Below, in pieces: positions 1 through 9,382 of a DNA stretch of 64,000 bases. The translations under genes and the position numbers were made by a program. The notes beneath the pieces are model-generated. The model made no database searches. It worked only from the letters and a program-made list of their open reading frames with translations, and was not told where the DNA came from. Numbering within the stretch: the first letter of the stretch is position 1; the number at the start of each line of letters is the position of its first letter. This stretch comes from Pelosinus sp. UFO1 (lineage in GTDB: Bacteria; Bacillota; Negativicutes; DSM-13327), in assembly GCF_000725345.1 (NCBI RefSeq), contig NZ_CP008852.1:920001-984000 (forward strand), written 5' to 3'.

Positions 1-621
1 AGAGGATCGGGGATTATAGATACTGTCTGTTTGATCCAAATAACAGATGATTTAAGAATGCTAGAAAAATCACCATTGTACTCTAAGGATGACGCCGAGG
101 CTATGAAGCAGTGGTTCAGTAGTTATTTGGACTGGATGCTGACAAGTAAATATGGAATTCATGAATCGAAAGCGTCTAACAATCACGGTGTTTGGTATGA
201 TGCACAACTGAGTGCTTATGCTTTGTTTATCGGTAATCGGGATCTTGCTGCCCAGATTGTTAGGGAAGCTGCAGCCAGGAGAATTGACCAGCAGATACAG
301 CCTGACGGAAGCTTACCCAAAGAACTTGCTAGAACAAAATCAATGAGCTATACAACTTTTAACTTGAGAGCATTTATTACTATGGCGAGAGTAGGTAACC
401 AGGTTGGGGTTAATATCTGGGACTATAGTAGCCCTGATGGTCGAAATATAAAAAAAGCAATTGATTATCTCATTCCCTATCTTGAAGGTACTGCACAGTG
501 GCAGTATGAACAGATCGTACCCTATCATGAGCCGGGTTTTGCTAGGTATTTATATTTGGCAAAAATTCAGTATGGGACACATGAGTATGACCAGGCTATC
601 CAAAATCTTTTAAAAAATTAA
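1..621 (+). CDS. Alginate-lyase-family polysaccharide lyase, 5' end outside window
   Basis: The reading frame is open from base 1, so the true start lies left of the window; the TTG at 31 is internal. The visible 206 residues fit the C-terminal half of the alginate lyase (PF05426-type, alpha/alpha toroid) fold: a conserved SNNHGVWYD motif followed by ALFIGNRDLAAQIV, then a QPDGSLPKELARTKSMSYTTFNL stretch, all characteristic of this family. Such enzymes cleave uronic-acid polymers by beta-elimination. No signal peptide can be judged because the N terminus is missing. Neighbouring pectin genes (GH28, GH105) suggest the real substrate is pectic or glucuronan-like rather than alginate; that is inference from context. 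Confidence 0.8.
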   Translation, partial: RGSGIIDTVCLIQITDDLRMLEKSPLYSKDDAEAMKQWFSSYLDWMLTSKYGIHESKASNNHGVWYDAQLSAYALFIGNRDLAAQIVREAAARRIDQQIQPDGSLPKELARTKSMSYTTFNLRAFITMARVGNQVGVNIWDYSSPDGRNIKKAIDYLIPYLEGTAQWQYEQIVPYHEPGFARYLYLAKIQYGTHEYDQAIQNLLKN

Positions 622-623
622 GA

Positions 624-654
624 ATCTTAAGAAAGTAAATACTTGTCTTAAGAT
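624..654. repeat. Short inverted repeat after the lyase gene
   Basis: ATCTTAAGA (624-632) is matched by TCTTAAGAT (646-654), a 9-bp perfect stem with a 13-nt loop directly after the stop codon. No T-run follows, so it is at best a weak terminator or an mRNA-end stabiliser. Confidence 0.35.
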
Positions 655-735
655 GTTAGATTCTCTGGAAAGTCATTGCAAACTATAATAGATTTGTATT
701 TGGATTAGTAAGAGATTATAAGGTAGGGTGTAGAA

Positions 736-2457
736 GTGTTGAAATTGAACAACGTTAGTATTGTGTATAAACTCTTTATATTGTTGGTTATTTCTATTGT
801 AGGAGTGGGTATAGTAGGATACACTGGTTATTCCCATTTACTAAAAACAAATCAGGATATGAACGCTATGTACCAAGATCGATTAATTGCTGTAAAGTTA
901 ATTAATGAAAATATTGGTCATTTTCGTTTCATACAAGCATTTGTGTTTGAAGCGATGGTTACTGTAGATGGGGCCCGGAAAGAGGCGGTGGTAAAAGCCA
1001 TAGATCTTAGGGATGAGATGTTTAATAAAAATATTATAGAGTATGAAAAAAATAACTTGAATGCAAAAGAGATAGAACAATTGAAGGAAATGAAAATTGC
1101 CATGGAAAAATATCGTGATGGGCGAAAAAGAATCATGAATTTAGCTATGGAAAACAAAAGTGCAGAAGCATATAAAGAATATGTTACAAACGTGTTGCCT
1201 TATTCCAATATCTTTATAGACTTGTTAAAGAAAATAGCAGAGGATAATACAAAAGCGGCTGATGAACTCAACAAACAAAATGGTGAAGCGTTTATTCGTG
1301 CGAAAAACTTAATTGGTGGTAGTTTTATCGGGGTGTTAAGTATCATGGGATTAGTTAGCTTTTACATTGGTAGAAACATAACCAATCCTATGAAAATAGG
1401 TACTAGCCATTTGTGTGAAATGGCAAAAGGAAATTTTTCTATTGATGTACCTAAAAAATTGCTAGAAAATAAAGATGAATTCGGCATCATGGGACAAGCC
1501 TTTCATATGTTAAATCACAATATGAGGATGTTAGTACAAAAGATTGGACATTCTGCGGAGAAGTTGGCAGCAGCATCAGAGCAATTAACTGCTAGTGCCG
1601 AACAATCTGCGGATGCCTCAAATCAAGTAGCTGCTTCAGTGACTGATATTACCTTTGGAACCGAGAGACAGGCAAGTGCTCTGAAGGAAACGACTGGAGT
1701 TATGGAAGAGATGTCTCGTCAAATTCAAATTGTGGCAGATAATACAGAACAAACTGTAGTCTTATCTGAAAAGACAGCTGTAGCATCTAAGAATGGTACT
1801 TATTCGGTCAGTGTTGCATTAGAACAAATGAGAAATATTGAAAGAACGGTCAATACATCTGCAGAGGTTGTGACTAAGTTAGGAGAGCGCTCCAGTGAAA
1901 TTGGACAAATTGTTGGCACTATCTCTACGATTGCTGGACAGACGAATCTTTTAGCGTTAAATGCCGCTATCGAAGCGGCAAGAGCTGGAGAGACGGGGCG
2001 AGGGTTTGCCGTCGTTGCGGAGGAAGTAAGGAAACTAGCGGAACAATCTCAGGAGGCAGCGGAGCAGATTTCTACTTTGATTCATGGGATTCGCAGGGAA
2101 ACAGATAGTGCTGTTACCGCAATGATGGCAGGAACGCGAGAAGTCGTAAGCGGAATGGTAGCTGTCAATGGAGCAACGACTGCCTTTTCAGATATTGCTG
2201 ATTTGGTGAATTCTGTATCTGGTCAGGTACATACCATTTCTAGTGCTATGAAGAATGTACTAGAAGGAAGCAGGCACGTGAATTTAGTAATGAAGAACGC
2301 CGCTGATATTACTACAACTACATCCATGGAAGTACAGAATGTATCAGCAGCCACACAAGAACAATCAACAGCTGCGGCTGAAATTGCATCCTCTAGTCGA
2401 GAACTAGCAAAATTGGCGGAAGAATTGCAGATTACAATGCATCAGTTTAAGGTATAA
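736..2457 (+). CDS. Methyl-accepting chemotaxis protein
   Basis: A 573-residue transmembrane chemoreceptor with a GTG start behind an AGGTAGGG ribosome site. A first membrane helix (about 11-31) is followed by a roughly 155-residue helical extracellular region of the four-helix-bundle type, a second membrane helix (about 190-211), a HAMP linker and the long coiled-coil signalling domain. The conserved hairpin tip is present as [20 protein letters not shown]. It should bind CheW/CheA and pass ligand information to the flagellar motor. It lies between two polysaccharide-degrading enzymes, so sensing of sugars or uronates released by them is plausible but unproven. The che genes themselves are 34 kb away. 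Confidence 0.95.
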   Translation: MLKLNNVSIVYKLFILLVISIVGVGIVGYTGYSHLLKTNQDMNAMYQDRLIAVKLINENIGHFRFIQAFVFEAMVTVDGARKEAVVKAIDLRDEMFNKNIIEYEKNNLNAKEIEQLKEMKIAMEKYRDGRKRIMNLAMENKSAEAYKEYVTNVLPYSNIFIDLLKKIAEDNTKAADELNKQNGEAFIRAKNLIGGSFIGVLSIMGLVSFYIGRNITNPMKIGTSHLCEMAKGNFSIDVPKKLLENKDEFGIMGQAFHMLNHNMRMLVQKIGHSAEKLAAASEQLTASAEQSADASNQVAASVTDITFGTERQASALKETTGVMEEMSRQIQIVADNTEQTVVLSEKTAVASKNGTYSVSVALEQMRNIERTVNTSAEVVTKLGERSSEIGQIVGTISTIAGQTNLLALNAAIEAARAGETGRGFAVVAEEVRKLAEQSQEAAEQISTLIHGIRRETDSAVTAMMAGTREVVSGMVAVNGATTAFSDIADLVNSVSGQVHTISSAMKNVLEGSRHVNLVMKNAADITTTTSMEVQNVSAATQEQSTAAAEIASSSRELAKLAEELQITMHQFKV

Positions 2458-2531
2458 AGTATTTAGCCATTTTTAATATATTCGCTTATGGAAATAAAAC
2501 TAAGGGTTACTTTGTGATGGAGGTAAATATT

Positions 2532-3893
2532 ATGAAGTCTGAACACATTATGGATCATGGGGCAGAAGCAGAACAAGGGTGGGGGAAACTAGAGGATATT
2601 CTAAGTCAAATTACGCCTCCCATTTTTCCGAATCGGGATTTTGTGATAACAGATTATGGTGCGGTTGGGGATGGGATAACGGATTGTACAGATGCTTTTA
2701 AGAAAGTAATGAATGTGGTGAATGCAGCTGGTGGAGGGCGGGTGATAGTTCCCTCAGGAATCTATCTTACAGGCCCAATCCATTTTAAAAGCAACACCAA
2801 TTTGTATATTTCGAAAGAGGCTACGATAAAATTCAGCCAAGACTTAGAGAAGTATTTACCGATGGTGTTAAATCGGTTTGAGGGAGTAGAACTGTACAAC
2901 TATTCTCCGTTAATCTATTCCTACGGGGCAATAAATCTGGCGATTACTGGAGGGGGTATTTTAGATGGAAATGGTGATAATGAACATTGGTGGCCATGGA
3001 AAGGGCTAACGCAGTACGGCTGGCAAGTAGGGCAGCCCCATCAAGCTGAGGATCGCGATGTGCTTTTTGCAATGGCGGAACAGAATGTACCGGTAGAGGA
3101 AAGAAAATTTGGTAAGGGACATTATTTGCGTCCAAGCTTTATCCAGTTTTATAACAGTAAAAATATTTTAATTGAGGGTGTAACAGTAAAGGACTCTCCC
3201 ATGTGGCAGATTTCTCCCATTCTGTGTGAAAATATTACGATTGATAAGGTGAGAATTATTGGACATGGACCTAATACGGATGGTTTTGATCCCGATTCTT
3301 GCAAAAATATGTTGATTAAAAATTGTTATTTTGACAACGGAGATGATTGTATCGCCATTAAATCAGGCAGAAATGGCGATGGTAGGCGGATCAACATTCC
3401 CTGTGAAAACATTGTGATTCAGAATAATTACATGAAGGATGGGCATGGGGGAATAACAATCGGAAGTGAAATATCAGGGAGTGTTCGCAACGTTTTTGCT
3501 GATAATAATGTGATGGACAGTCCCAATTTAGATCGCGCTTTACGGTTTAAAACCAATTCTGTACGTGGCGGTATCATTGAAAATATTTACTTTAGAAATA
3601 CAGTAGTAAAAAGTATTGGAGAAGAAATCCTTATTGTAGATATGGATTATGAAGAAGGAGATGCTGGAGAACATACGCCCATTGTTCGTAATATCTTTGT
3701 TGAAAATTTAGAGAGCTATGGCGGGAAAACCGGAATTTTGATGAGCGCATATGACCGCACTCCCATTACAAATGTACAATTCAAGAACTGTACATTGCAC
3801 GATGTAAAAACGCCCTTTGTGTTGAAGAATGTTGAAAAATTAATATTTAAAAATGTCAGTATTAATGGAAAATATTATGATGACATAAAATAA
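2532..3893 (+). CDS. Glycoside hydrolase family 28 polygalacturonase-type enzyme
   Basis: A right-handed beta-helix pectinase of 453 residues. The family motifs are all visible: N248-T-D250, the catalytic pair D271-D272 (GDD), the GHG motif with H305 and RFK at 338-340 in place of the usual RIK. The N-terminal ITDYGAVGDGITDCTDAF is also typical. There is no signal peptide, so it probably acts in the cytoplasm on imported oligogalacturonides or rhamnogalacturonan fragments as an exo-enzyme. The ATG at 2532 is preferred over a GTG at 2514 because GGAGGT (2519-2524) lies seven bases upstream of it. A strong terminator follows, so it is not cotranscribed with the ABC operon. Confidence 0.93.
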   Translation: MKSEHIMDHGAEAEQGWGKLEDILSQITPPIFPNRDFVITDYGAVGDGITDCTDAFKKVMNVVNAAGGGRVIVPSGIYLTGPIHFKSNTNLYISKEATIKFSQDLEKYLPMVLNRFEGVELYNYSPLIYSYGAINLAITGGGILDGNGDNEHWWPWKGLTQYGWQVGQPHQAEDRDVLFAMAEQNVPVEERKFGKGHYLRPSFIQFYNSKNILIEGVTVKDSPMWQISPILCENITIDKVRIIGHGPNTDGFDPDSCKNMLIKNCYFDNGDDCIAIKSGRNGDGRRINIPCENIVIQNNYMKDGHGGITIGSEISGSVRNVFADNNVMDSPNLDRALRFKTNSVRGGIIENIYFRNTVVKSIGEEILIVDMDYEEGDAGEHTPIVRNIFVENLESYGGKTGILMSAYDRTPITNVQFKNCTLHDVKTPFVLKNVEKLIFKNVSINGKYYDDIK

Positions 3894-3898
3894 ATTTT

Positions 3899-3934
3899 AA
3901 AAGAGTGCAAGCCATATTTGGTTTGCACTCTTTT
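3899..3934 (+). terminator. Rho-independent terminator after GH28 gene
   Basis: AAAAGAGTGCAAGCC pairs with GGTTTGCACTCTTTT (15 bp with one G-U pair) around a short loop, ending in a T-run. It starts six bases after the GH28 stop codon. Confidence 0.85.
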
Positions 3935-3952
3935 GCATAGCGGCAATAACAT

Positions 3953-4017
3953 ATTAAAATATTTAATAGTTATCTTAATATATCAAATTCTTAGAAAATT
4001 GATTTTATTCTATAATG
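3953..4017 (+). promoter_or_regulatory. Promoter/operator of the ABC sugar importer operon (shared element copy 1)
   Basis: TATAAT at 4011-4016 is preceded, with a 17-bp spacer, by a poor -35 (TTCTTA, 3988-3993), which suggests activator dependence. The 65-bp block is 57/65 identical to 8590-8654 upstream of the LUD/GH105 operon, including an uninterrupted 25-bp identity (3970-3994). The identity covers the -35 and the region just upstream, where an activator or repressor would bind. Confidence 0.7.
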
Positions 4018-4052
4018 ACAATAAGATAAAAGAATGAGGTGAACAGATATCT

Positions 4053-5012
4053 ATGCAATTACAACGAAAAGATAAAGCACTAAAAAAACAGGCAAAAGGG
4101 CGGCAATCTTCTTATCAAGAGAGTACGTTTGATTTCGAGAAGTGGCTTCCCTATCTTTTTATCTCGCCTGCGCTTGTATTTATCGCAGGATTCTTATTTT
4201 ATCCTCTAGGGAATGTATTTTACTACAGTCTGCAGAACTATAATGCAAATACGCCTTTCTATAATGGTTTTGCAGGCTTAGATAATTTTATACGCATATT
4301 AACCCAAGATCCTCAGTTTTACGCTAGTTTGTGGATTTCGGGTAAATGGGTAGGGTCACAAGTTTCACTTCAAGTAATATTTGGAATGAGTATTGCCCTA
4401 ATTTTAAATCAAAAGTTTAAATTCCGTACCTTCTTTAGAGCTGCTGCCTTTACACCATGGGCTATTTCAGGTGTACTGACTTCCGTTATGTGGTCCTTAA
4501 TGTATAATGAGCACATGGGCGTTATTAATGATTTATTCTTGAAATTAGGTGTCATTGACTATAAGGAGGCATGGATAGCAGATCTTGATACCGTCTTTCC
4601 AGCAGTTGTGGTTGCAGAGCTTTGGCGTGGAATTCCGTTTTTTGCCATTACTTTACTATCTGCTTTGCAAAGTATTCCTGATGAGCTTTATGAGGCAGCA
4701 AAAGTTGACGGGGCGGGTCGCATAAAAACTTTTATCCACATTACCTTACCCCAACTGAAGAATACTCTTGTTTTGACAACACTATTACGTTGTGTTTGGG
4801 AGTATAATAACGTTGATTTAATTTTCAACTTGACAGGCGGTGGACCGGCTCATCACACCACTACTCTGAGTATGTATGTTGCTGAACTAGCGATTCGTGA
4901 AAATAATTTTGGTTATGGCTCAGCGATAACAGTGATAAGCTTTAGCATTTTGCTTATATTTGTTGTTACATATCTGAAAATCAGTCGCATGGAAAGAGGT
5001 GCTGAGGTATGA
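4053..5012 (+). CDS. ABC sugar transporter permease (MalF/UgpA type)
   Basis: A 319-residue inner-membrane protein with six predicted helices after a charged, Lys-rich N terminus. The cytoplasmic EAA loop, which docks the ATPase, reads YEAAKVDGAGRIKTFIHITLP. This is the first permease of a carbohydrate uptake CUT1-type importer, which usually carries oligosaccharides. The ATG at 4053 has a GAGGTGA ribosome site. It is the first gene of the operon and overlaps the second permease by four bases (ATGA), indicating translational coupling. Confidence 0.93.
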   Translation: MQLQRKDKALKKQAKGRQSSYQESTFDFEKWLPYLFISPALVFIAGFLFYPLGNVFYYSLQNYNANTPFYNGFAGLDNFIRILTQDPQFYASLWISGKWVGSQVSLQVIFGMSIALILNQKFKFRTFFRAAAFTPWAISGVLTSVMWSLMYNEHMGVINDLFLKLGVIDYKEAWIADLDTVFPAVVVAELWRGIPFFAITLLSALQSIPDELYEAAKVDGAGRIKTFIHITLPQLKNTLVLTTLLRCVWEYNNVDLIFNLTGGGPAHHTTTLSMYVAELAIRENNFGYGSAITVISFSILLIFVVTYLKISRMERGAEV

Positions 5013-5842
5013 TAAAGACTCCAAAAGTGGAACGATTTTTTTCGTTATATTTTCCATTGCTAGTAACTATGACATTTATCATGTTCCCCTTTTACTGGAC
5101 AGTAAATACAGCCCTCAAGAATGAGGGGGATATTGTCAAGACACCGTTAGAATATATTCCAAGTCAAATTACCTTCGATAATTTTATAAATGCCTGGAAT
5201 AATATTGGATTTGCAATCTATTTTAAAAATAGTTTATTTCTAGCTGGATGTACTGTTGTATCTGTTGTTTTTTTTGCTACTCTAGTAGGATATGCCTTAA
5301 GTCGCTACCGTTTTAAAGGGAAAAAAGCATTTTTATTGTTGTTGTTGTGTACTCAGTTTGTACCTGGGGCAATGCTAATTATTCCTCTTTTTATCATCTT
5401 TAAAAACTTAGGGCTTATTAGCAATCCGCTTTCACTTATTATTGCCTATACAACCTTCCAAATACCTTTTAATTCGATTCTTATGAACGGGTTTATCTCT
5501 AATGTACCAGTACAACTTGAAGAAGCGGCAATGGTTGATGGATGCAGTCGTTTACAAGCCATACGCCATGTGATTTTTCCCTTATTGTTACCTGGAATTG
5601 TTGCTACGGGCGTGTTCACTTTTATCTATGCTTGGAATGAATTTTTATTTGCCTTTATGCTTACGAATAAGGCAGCAAACTTCACACTTTCGGTTGGTTT
5701 AAGTTACATGATGGGTGAATTTAACATTAATTATGGTGCCCTTGCAGCAGGTAGTGTAATTGCGTTAGTCCCTGCAATTATCATGTTTGCCTATGCGCAG
5801 CGATATCTAGTCAATGGCATGGGAGGTGCTGTTAAGGGATAG
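5009..5842 (+). CDS. ABC sugar transporter permease (MalG/UgpE type)
   Basis: A 277-residue polytopic membrane protein, the second half of the CUT1 importer channel. The EAA loop reads LEEAAMVDGCSRLQAIRHVIFP, and the C-terminal region has the usual AWNEFLFAFML segment. The start overlaps the preceding permease stop by four bases. The substrate cannot be read from sequence; the pectinase genes on both sides suggest an oligogalacturonide or rhamnogalacturonan fragment. Confidence 0.93.
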   Translation: MIKTPKVERFFSLYFPLLVTMTFIMFPFYWTVNTALKNEGDIVKTPLEYIPSQITFDNFINAWNNIGFAIYFKNSLFLAGCTVVSVVFFATLVGYALSRYRFKGKKAFLLLLLCTQFVPGAMLIIPLFIIFKNLGLISNPLSLIIAYTTFQIPFNSILMNGFISNVPVQLEEAAMVDGCSRLQAIRHVIFPLLLPGIVATGVFTFIYAWNEFLFAFMLTNKAANFTLSVGLSYMMGEFNINYGALAAGSVIALVPAIIMFAYAQRYLVNGMGGAVKG

Positions 5843-5908
5843 GTTAATTTTCTTGTCTAGAAGGTAAGCAATCTTAAAAATACGAAACAAGAAGGAGTGA
5901 TGTTAACC

Positions 5909-7240
5909 ATGTTCACAAAAGGTACTAAGGCTCTATTGTCTGCCTGTGTCTTGAGTTCGCTTGTACTCTTGTCTGGGTGCGGACAAAAAGATGTTGCCAC
6001 CCAGCCCAAAACGGGGGAAAAGGTCAATATTGTATTTTGGGACGAAAATGCAGGTCCTGATCGTACTCCATACTATGAAGTATTGATTAAAAAATTTGAA
6101 GCCCAGAACCCCAACATTCACGTTGAGTATGTTGGCCTTCCTAAGAAATCAGCAAAACAAAAAATTGATACTGCCATTGCAGCCAATGACCTTCCTGATG
6201 TATCGGGTATTCAAACAAGCTGGATAGCAGATTTTACCGCGCGAAAAGTATTATTGGATCTAGATCCAATGTTTGATAAATGGAGTGAGAAGGAAAAAAT
6301 CTCTCCGTCGATCATACAATCCAACCGTGATATGGTATTGGATAAAAAACTATACCAAATTCCAAATACGATGAATATGGAAATTCTATGGTATAGACCT
6401 GATTGGTTTAAAGAAGCAGGGGTAAAGGTTCCTGAAAATTGGGATGAGTTTTTTGATACTGTTGAAAAAATGACAGATAAAGAAAAAAATCGTTATGGAT
6501 TTACCATCCGCGGTGGTGATGGTGCAGCAATACAATTACCAAGAATGATGTTTGCTTATTCCGGTTATACTGATTTTTTTGACGCAAATGGTAAGTGCCG
6601 GATTAATGATCCTAAACATGTTGAATTTGTTAAAAAGTATTTAGCCCTTTATAAAACCTTTACACCGAAGAGTGATGTAACGAATGGTTATAAAGAAATG
6701 GTTGCTGCTTTTGATACGGGTGCTGTTGCTATGGTACAGCATAATATTGGTTCCTACTCAGAACATAAAAAGTCTATGAAACCAGAACAATATGCTCCGT
6801 TAACCTTGCCTAAGACAGCAGATGGTAAGGTAATACAAGAAGGTGGAAATACAATTGGGTATGGTATTTATAACACTTCCAAACACCCAGAAGAAGCGTG
6901 GAAGTTTGTAAGTTTCTTATGTTCGCAAGAAAGTCAAAGTTATTGGAATCAAAGTATTGGTCAAATTCCTACACACTTAGATTCACTAAAAGAGCCATGG
7001 GCGAAAGAATTGCCTCATATGCAACTTGCATTCAAGGTGCTCTCCGATCCTAACCTTAGATTCTATCAGCCTCCTATGTATTTGCCTGAATATCGTTCCA
7101 TTCTGGATCAAACAGGTGACCCAGGTATTCAAGCTGTAATGACTGGTAAGAAAACAGTAGAAGAGTTTCTCAATGAGTGGGCTGCCACTTTTGAAAAGTC
7201 AAAACAAAAATATGATGCGTACATAGCAGGCAAAAAGTAA
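5909..7240 (+). CDS. ABC sugar transporter substrate-binding lipoprotein
   Basis: A 443-residue extracellular solute-binding protein of the family 1 (MalE/UgpB) type. The N terminus is a lipoprotein signal: KGTKALLSACVLSSLVL followed by the lipobox LLSGC, so the mature protein is tethered by its Cys. The body begins VNIVFWDENAGPDRTPYYE as in sugar-binding proteins. The ATG at 5909 is chosen because the GAAGGAG site (5891-5897) lies 11 bases upstream; the upstream GTG/ATG codons (5897, 5900) overlap or abut that site. It lies between the permease and ATPase genes of the same importer. Confidence 0.93.
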   Translation: MFTKGTKALLSACVLSSLVLLSGCGQKDVATQPKTGEKVNIVFWDENAGPDRTPYYEVLIKKFEAQNPNIHVEYVGLPKKSAKQKIDTAIAANDLPDVSGIQTSWIADFTARKVLLDLDPMFDKWSEKEKISPSIIQSNRDMVLDKKLYQIPNTMNMEILWYRPDWFKEAGVKVPENWDEFFDTVEKMTDKEKNRYGFTIRGGDGAAIQLPRMMFAYSGYTDFFDANGKCRINDPKHVEFVKKYLALYKTFTPKSDVTNGYKEMVAAFDTGAVAMVQHNIGSYSEHKKSMKPEQYAPLTLPKTADGKVIQEGGNTIGYGIYNTSKHPEEAWKFVSFLCSQESQSYWNQSIGQIPTHLDSLKEPWAKELPHMQLAFKVLSDPNLRFYQPPMYLPEYRSILDQTGDPGIQAVMTGKKTVEEFLNEWAATFEKSKQKYDAYIAGKK

Positions 7241-7326
7241 TCCCATTGTGGCAAGGAATATCGATATGAAGAATAGTAGGTGTAAGTAGCAATTGGATAT
7301 AATAGGGGAAAGGTAGAGTGTAAACG

Positions 7327-8445
7327 ATGGCGGGTGTGAAGTTACAGAATATATATAAAAGATATGGTGATACAACAGTCGTTCATGATGTGAATTTGGA
7401 AATCAAAGATAAAGAATTTGTCGTCTTAGTTGGACCTTCTGGATGCGGAAAATCAACAACTTTACGTATGATTGCTGGTTTAGAAGAAATTTCTGATGGA
7501 GATATGTACATCGGAGATAAAAGGCTGAATAATATACCGCCTAAAGATCGTGATATTGCAATGGTTTTTCAAAACTATGCACTATATCCTCATATGGATG
7601 TATATGAAAATATGGCATTTGGGTTGAAGATGCGTAAGTTTGCCAAAACTGAAATTGATAAACGGGTACAGGAGGCCGCAAGTATTTTAGATTTAGAGCC
7701 TTTGTTAAAACGCAAGCCAAAGGATTTATCGGGTGGCCAGCGTCAGCGTGTAGCGTTAGGTAGGGCGATCGTCCGTGAGCCACAGGTTTTTCTAATGGAT
7801 GAGCCACTATCCAACCTTGATGCTAAACTTCGTGTGCAAATGCGCACGGAAATCAGTAAGTTACAGAAGAGATTGCAAACTACTACTGTTTATGTAACCC
7901 ATGACCAAACAGAAGCTATGACAATGGGAGATCGTCTGGTAGTTATGAAAGACGGAGTGATTCAACAAATAGCGACACCTGATGAGATATACAATGCTCC
8001 TACTAATATGTTTGTAGCCGGATTTATTGGTTCCCCTGCAATGAACTTCATTGATGGAGTTTTATGCGGGCAGGGAAATGACGTAATGTTTACGGCTTGT
8101 AATGTTGCATGGAAACTTACTGAAGATCAGGCAAAAAAAATAAGCAGCTTAGGTTATCTTGAAAAAGAAGTGATAGTAGGCATACGCCCTGAAGATATTC
8201 GTAAGGATACTTCTTCTATTGAGCCAGATACAAGAAATATATATAAGACTTGTATTGAAGTTCAGGAAAATACCGGGGCAGAAGTATATTTGCATTGCAC
8301 AGGTTTTGCTGATAAAATGCTCACTTTACGGAGTGATTGTAGTATGAAGATGAAATGTGGAGAAACAGTTACTTTAAGTATAGATATGGCGAAGGCGCAT
8401 ATTTTCGATAAGAGTACTGAGCAAAATATTATGCTGTGTAAATAA
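7327..8445 (+). CDS. ABC sugar importer ATPase (MsmK/UgpC type)
   Basis: A 372-residue ATP-binding subunit. The Walker A motif is GPSGCGKSTT, the signature is LSGGQRQRVALGRA, Walker B is VFLMDEP followed by the D-loop SNLDAKL, and the switch His lies in VYVTHDQTEA. The C-terminal ~130 residues form the TOBE/regulatory domain of MalK-like proteins. MsmK-like ATPases can serve several importers, but here it is the last gene of a complete importer set and is followed by a strong terminator. Confidence 0.95.
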   Translation: MAGVKLQNIYKRYGDTTVVHDVNLEIKDKEFVVLVGPSGCGKSTTLRMIAGLEEISDGDMYIGDKRLNNIPPKDRDIAMVFQNYALYPHMDVYENMAFGLKMRKFAKTEIDKRVQEAASILDLEPLLKRKPKDLSGGQRQRVALGRAIVREPQVFLMDEPLSNLDAKLRVQMRTEISKLQKRLQTTTVYVTHDQTEAMTMGDRLVVMKDGVIQQIATPDEIYNAPTNMFVAGFIGSPAMNFIDGVLCGQGNDVMFTACNVAWKLTEDQAKKISSLGYLEKEVIVGIRPEDIRKDTSSIEPDTRNIYKTCIEVQENTGAEVYLHCTGFADKMLTLRSDCSMKMKCGETVTLSIDMAKAHIFDKSTEQNIMLCK

Positions 8446-8506
8446 TTTCTGATCTTCTTTGATCAAAAGATGTTCCTTAGCAAAACTTATCTTGATGAAT
8501 TATAGG

Positions 8507-8556
8507 AAAGTACCCAATGATTGCAAAAGACCATTGCAATCATTGGGTACTTTTTT
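8507..8556 (+). terminator. Strong terminator after ABC operon
   Basis: A 20-bp perfect stem (8507-8526 with 8534-8553) closes a 7-nt loop and runs into six Ts. It cleanly separates the ABC operon from the LUD/GH105 operon. Confidence 0.93.
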
Positions 8557-8589
8557 CATTTGCCAAATAATGAGATTTGGCAAAATCTT

Positions 8590-8654
8590 ATTAAAATAGT
8601 AAATAATTATCTTAATATATCAAATTCTTAGGAAATTCTTTTCGTTCTATAATG
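8590..8654 (+). promoter_or_regulatory. Promoter/operator of the LUD-GH105 operon (shared element copy 2)
   Basis: Same layout as copy 1: TATAAT at 8648-8653, 17-bp spacer, weak -35 TTCTTA at 8625-8630, and the same 25-bp block at 8607-8631. The spacing of every matching block is identical in the two copies, so both promoters are probably controlled by the same regulator. Confidence 0.7.
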
Positions 8655-8693
8655 GAGTCAAGTTCAAACAGTATTTAAGGAGGTGAGTTGTGA

Positions 8694-9335
8694 ATGGATA
8701 AAATGAAAAAATGGAAGAATCTTTGTAAAGCAAAGGATATTGTAGAAGTATTAAATAAAAAACATTTTAAGGCTTCCTATGTGGAAACTTTAGAAGAAGC
8801 CAGGGATAAACTCCTTGAAATGATAGAAGAAGGAGCCAGTGTTGCCATTGGCGGATCGACAACCTTAAGTGAAATGGGATTGGTTGATATTTTAAGAAAC
8901 GGCAAGTATAAGTTTTTTGATAGGTATCAAGATCTCCCTTTTGATCCGGATATAGTAGAGATACACAGAAAATCTCTTACTGCAGATTTTTTGGTGACAG
9001 GTACTAATGCTATTACTAAAAATGGAGAGTTAGTGAATACAGATTGTACTGGAAACCGGGTTGCACCAATGATTTTTGGCCCTAAGAATGTCATTATCGT
9101 AACAGGGGTTAATAAAATTGTAGGTAGCTTAGAGGATGCTTTTAAGCGAATAAGAGAAATTGCACCGATGAATGCTAAAAGAATAAAACATGAAACACCC
9201 TGTGTAGAAACTGGAACCTGTGTAGACTGTGATTGCAAAAAAAGAATCTGCAATTTTACTACGATTATTCACAATGGCATCAAGTTTGAAGGCAGAATCA
9301 AAATCATAATTATAGCCGATGAAATTGGATACTAG
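8694..9335 (+). CDS. LUD-domain protein (LutC/YkgG-like, DUF162)
   Basis: A 213-residue stand-alone LUD domain protein. The family hallmarks are GASVAIGGSTTLSEMG near residue 50, FLVTGTNAITKNGELVNTDCTGNRV in the middle and a C-terminal Cys-rich segment CVETGTCVDCDCKKRICN. The domain is best known from the LutABC L-lactate oxidation complex, but single LUD proteins of this kind are widespread and mostly uncharacterised. No lutA or lutB is nearby. It is first in an operon with GH105, so a link to uronate or rhamnose catabolism is inferred from position only. The start has AAGGAGGTGA upstream. Confidence 0.85.
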   Translation: MDKMKKWKNLCKAKDIVEVLNKKHFKASYVETLEEARDKLLEMIEEGASVAIGGSTTLSEMGLVDILRNGKYKFFDRYQDLPFDPDIVEIHRKSLTADFLVTGTNAITKNGELVNTDCTGNRVAPMIFGPKNVIIVTGVNKIVGSLEDAFKRIREIAPMNAKRIKHETPCVETGTCVDCDCKKRICNFTTIIHNGIKFEGRIKIIIIADEIGY

Positions 9336-9382
9336 CGGAACATATTCAGTTAACGGCAGAACTGAAAATAAGAGGTGAAAAT

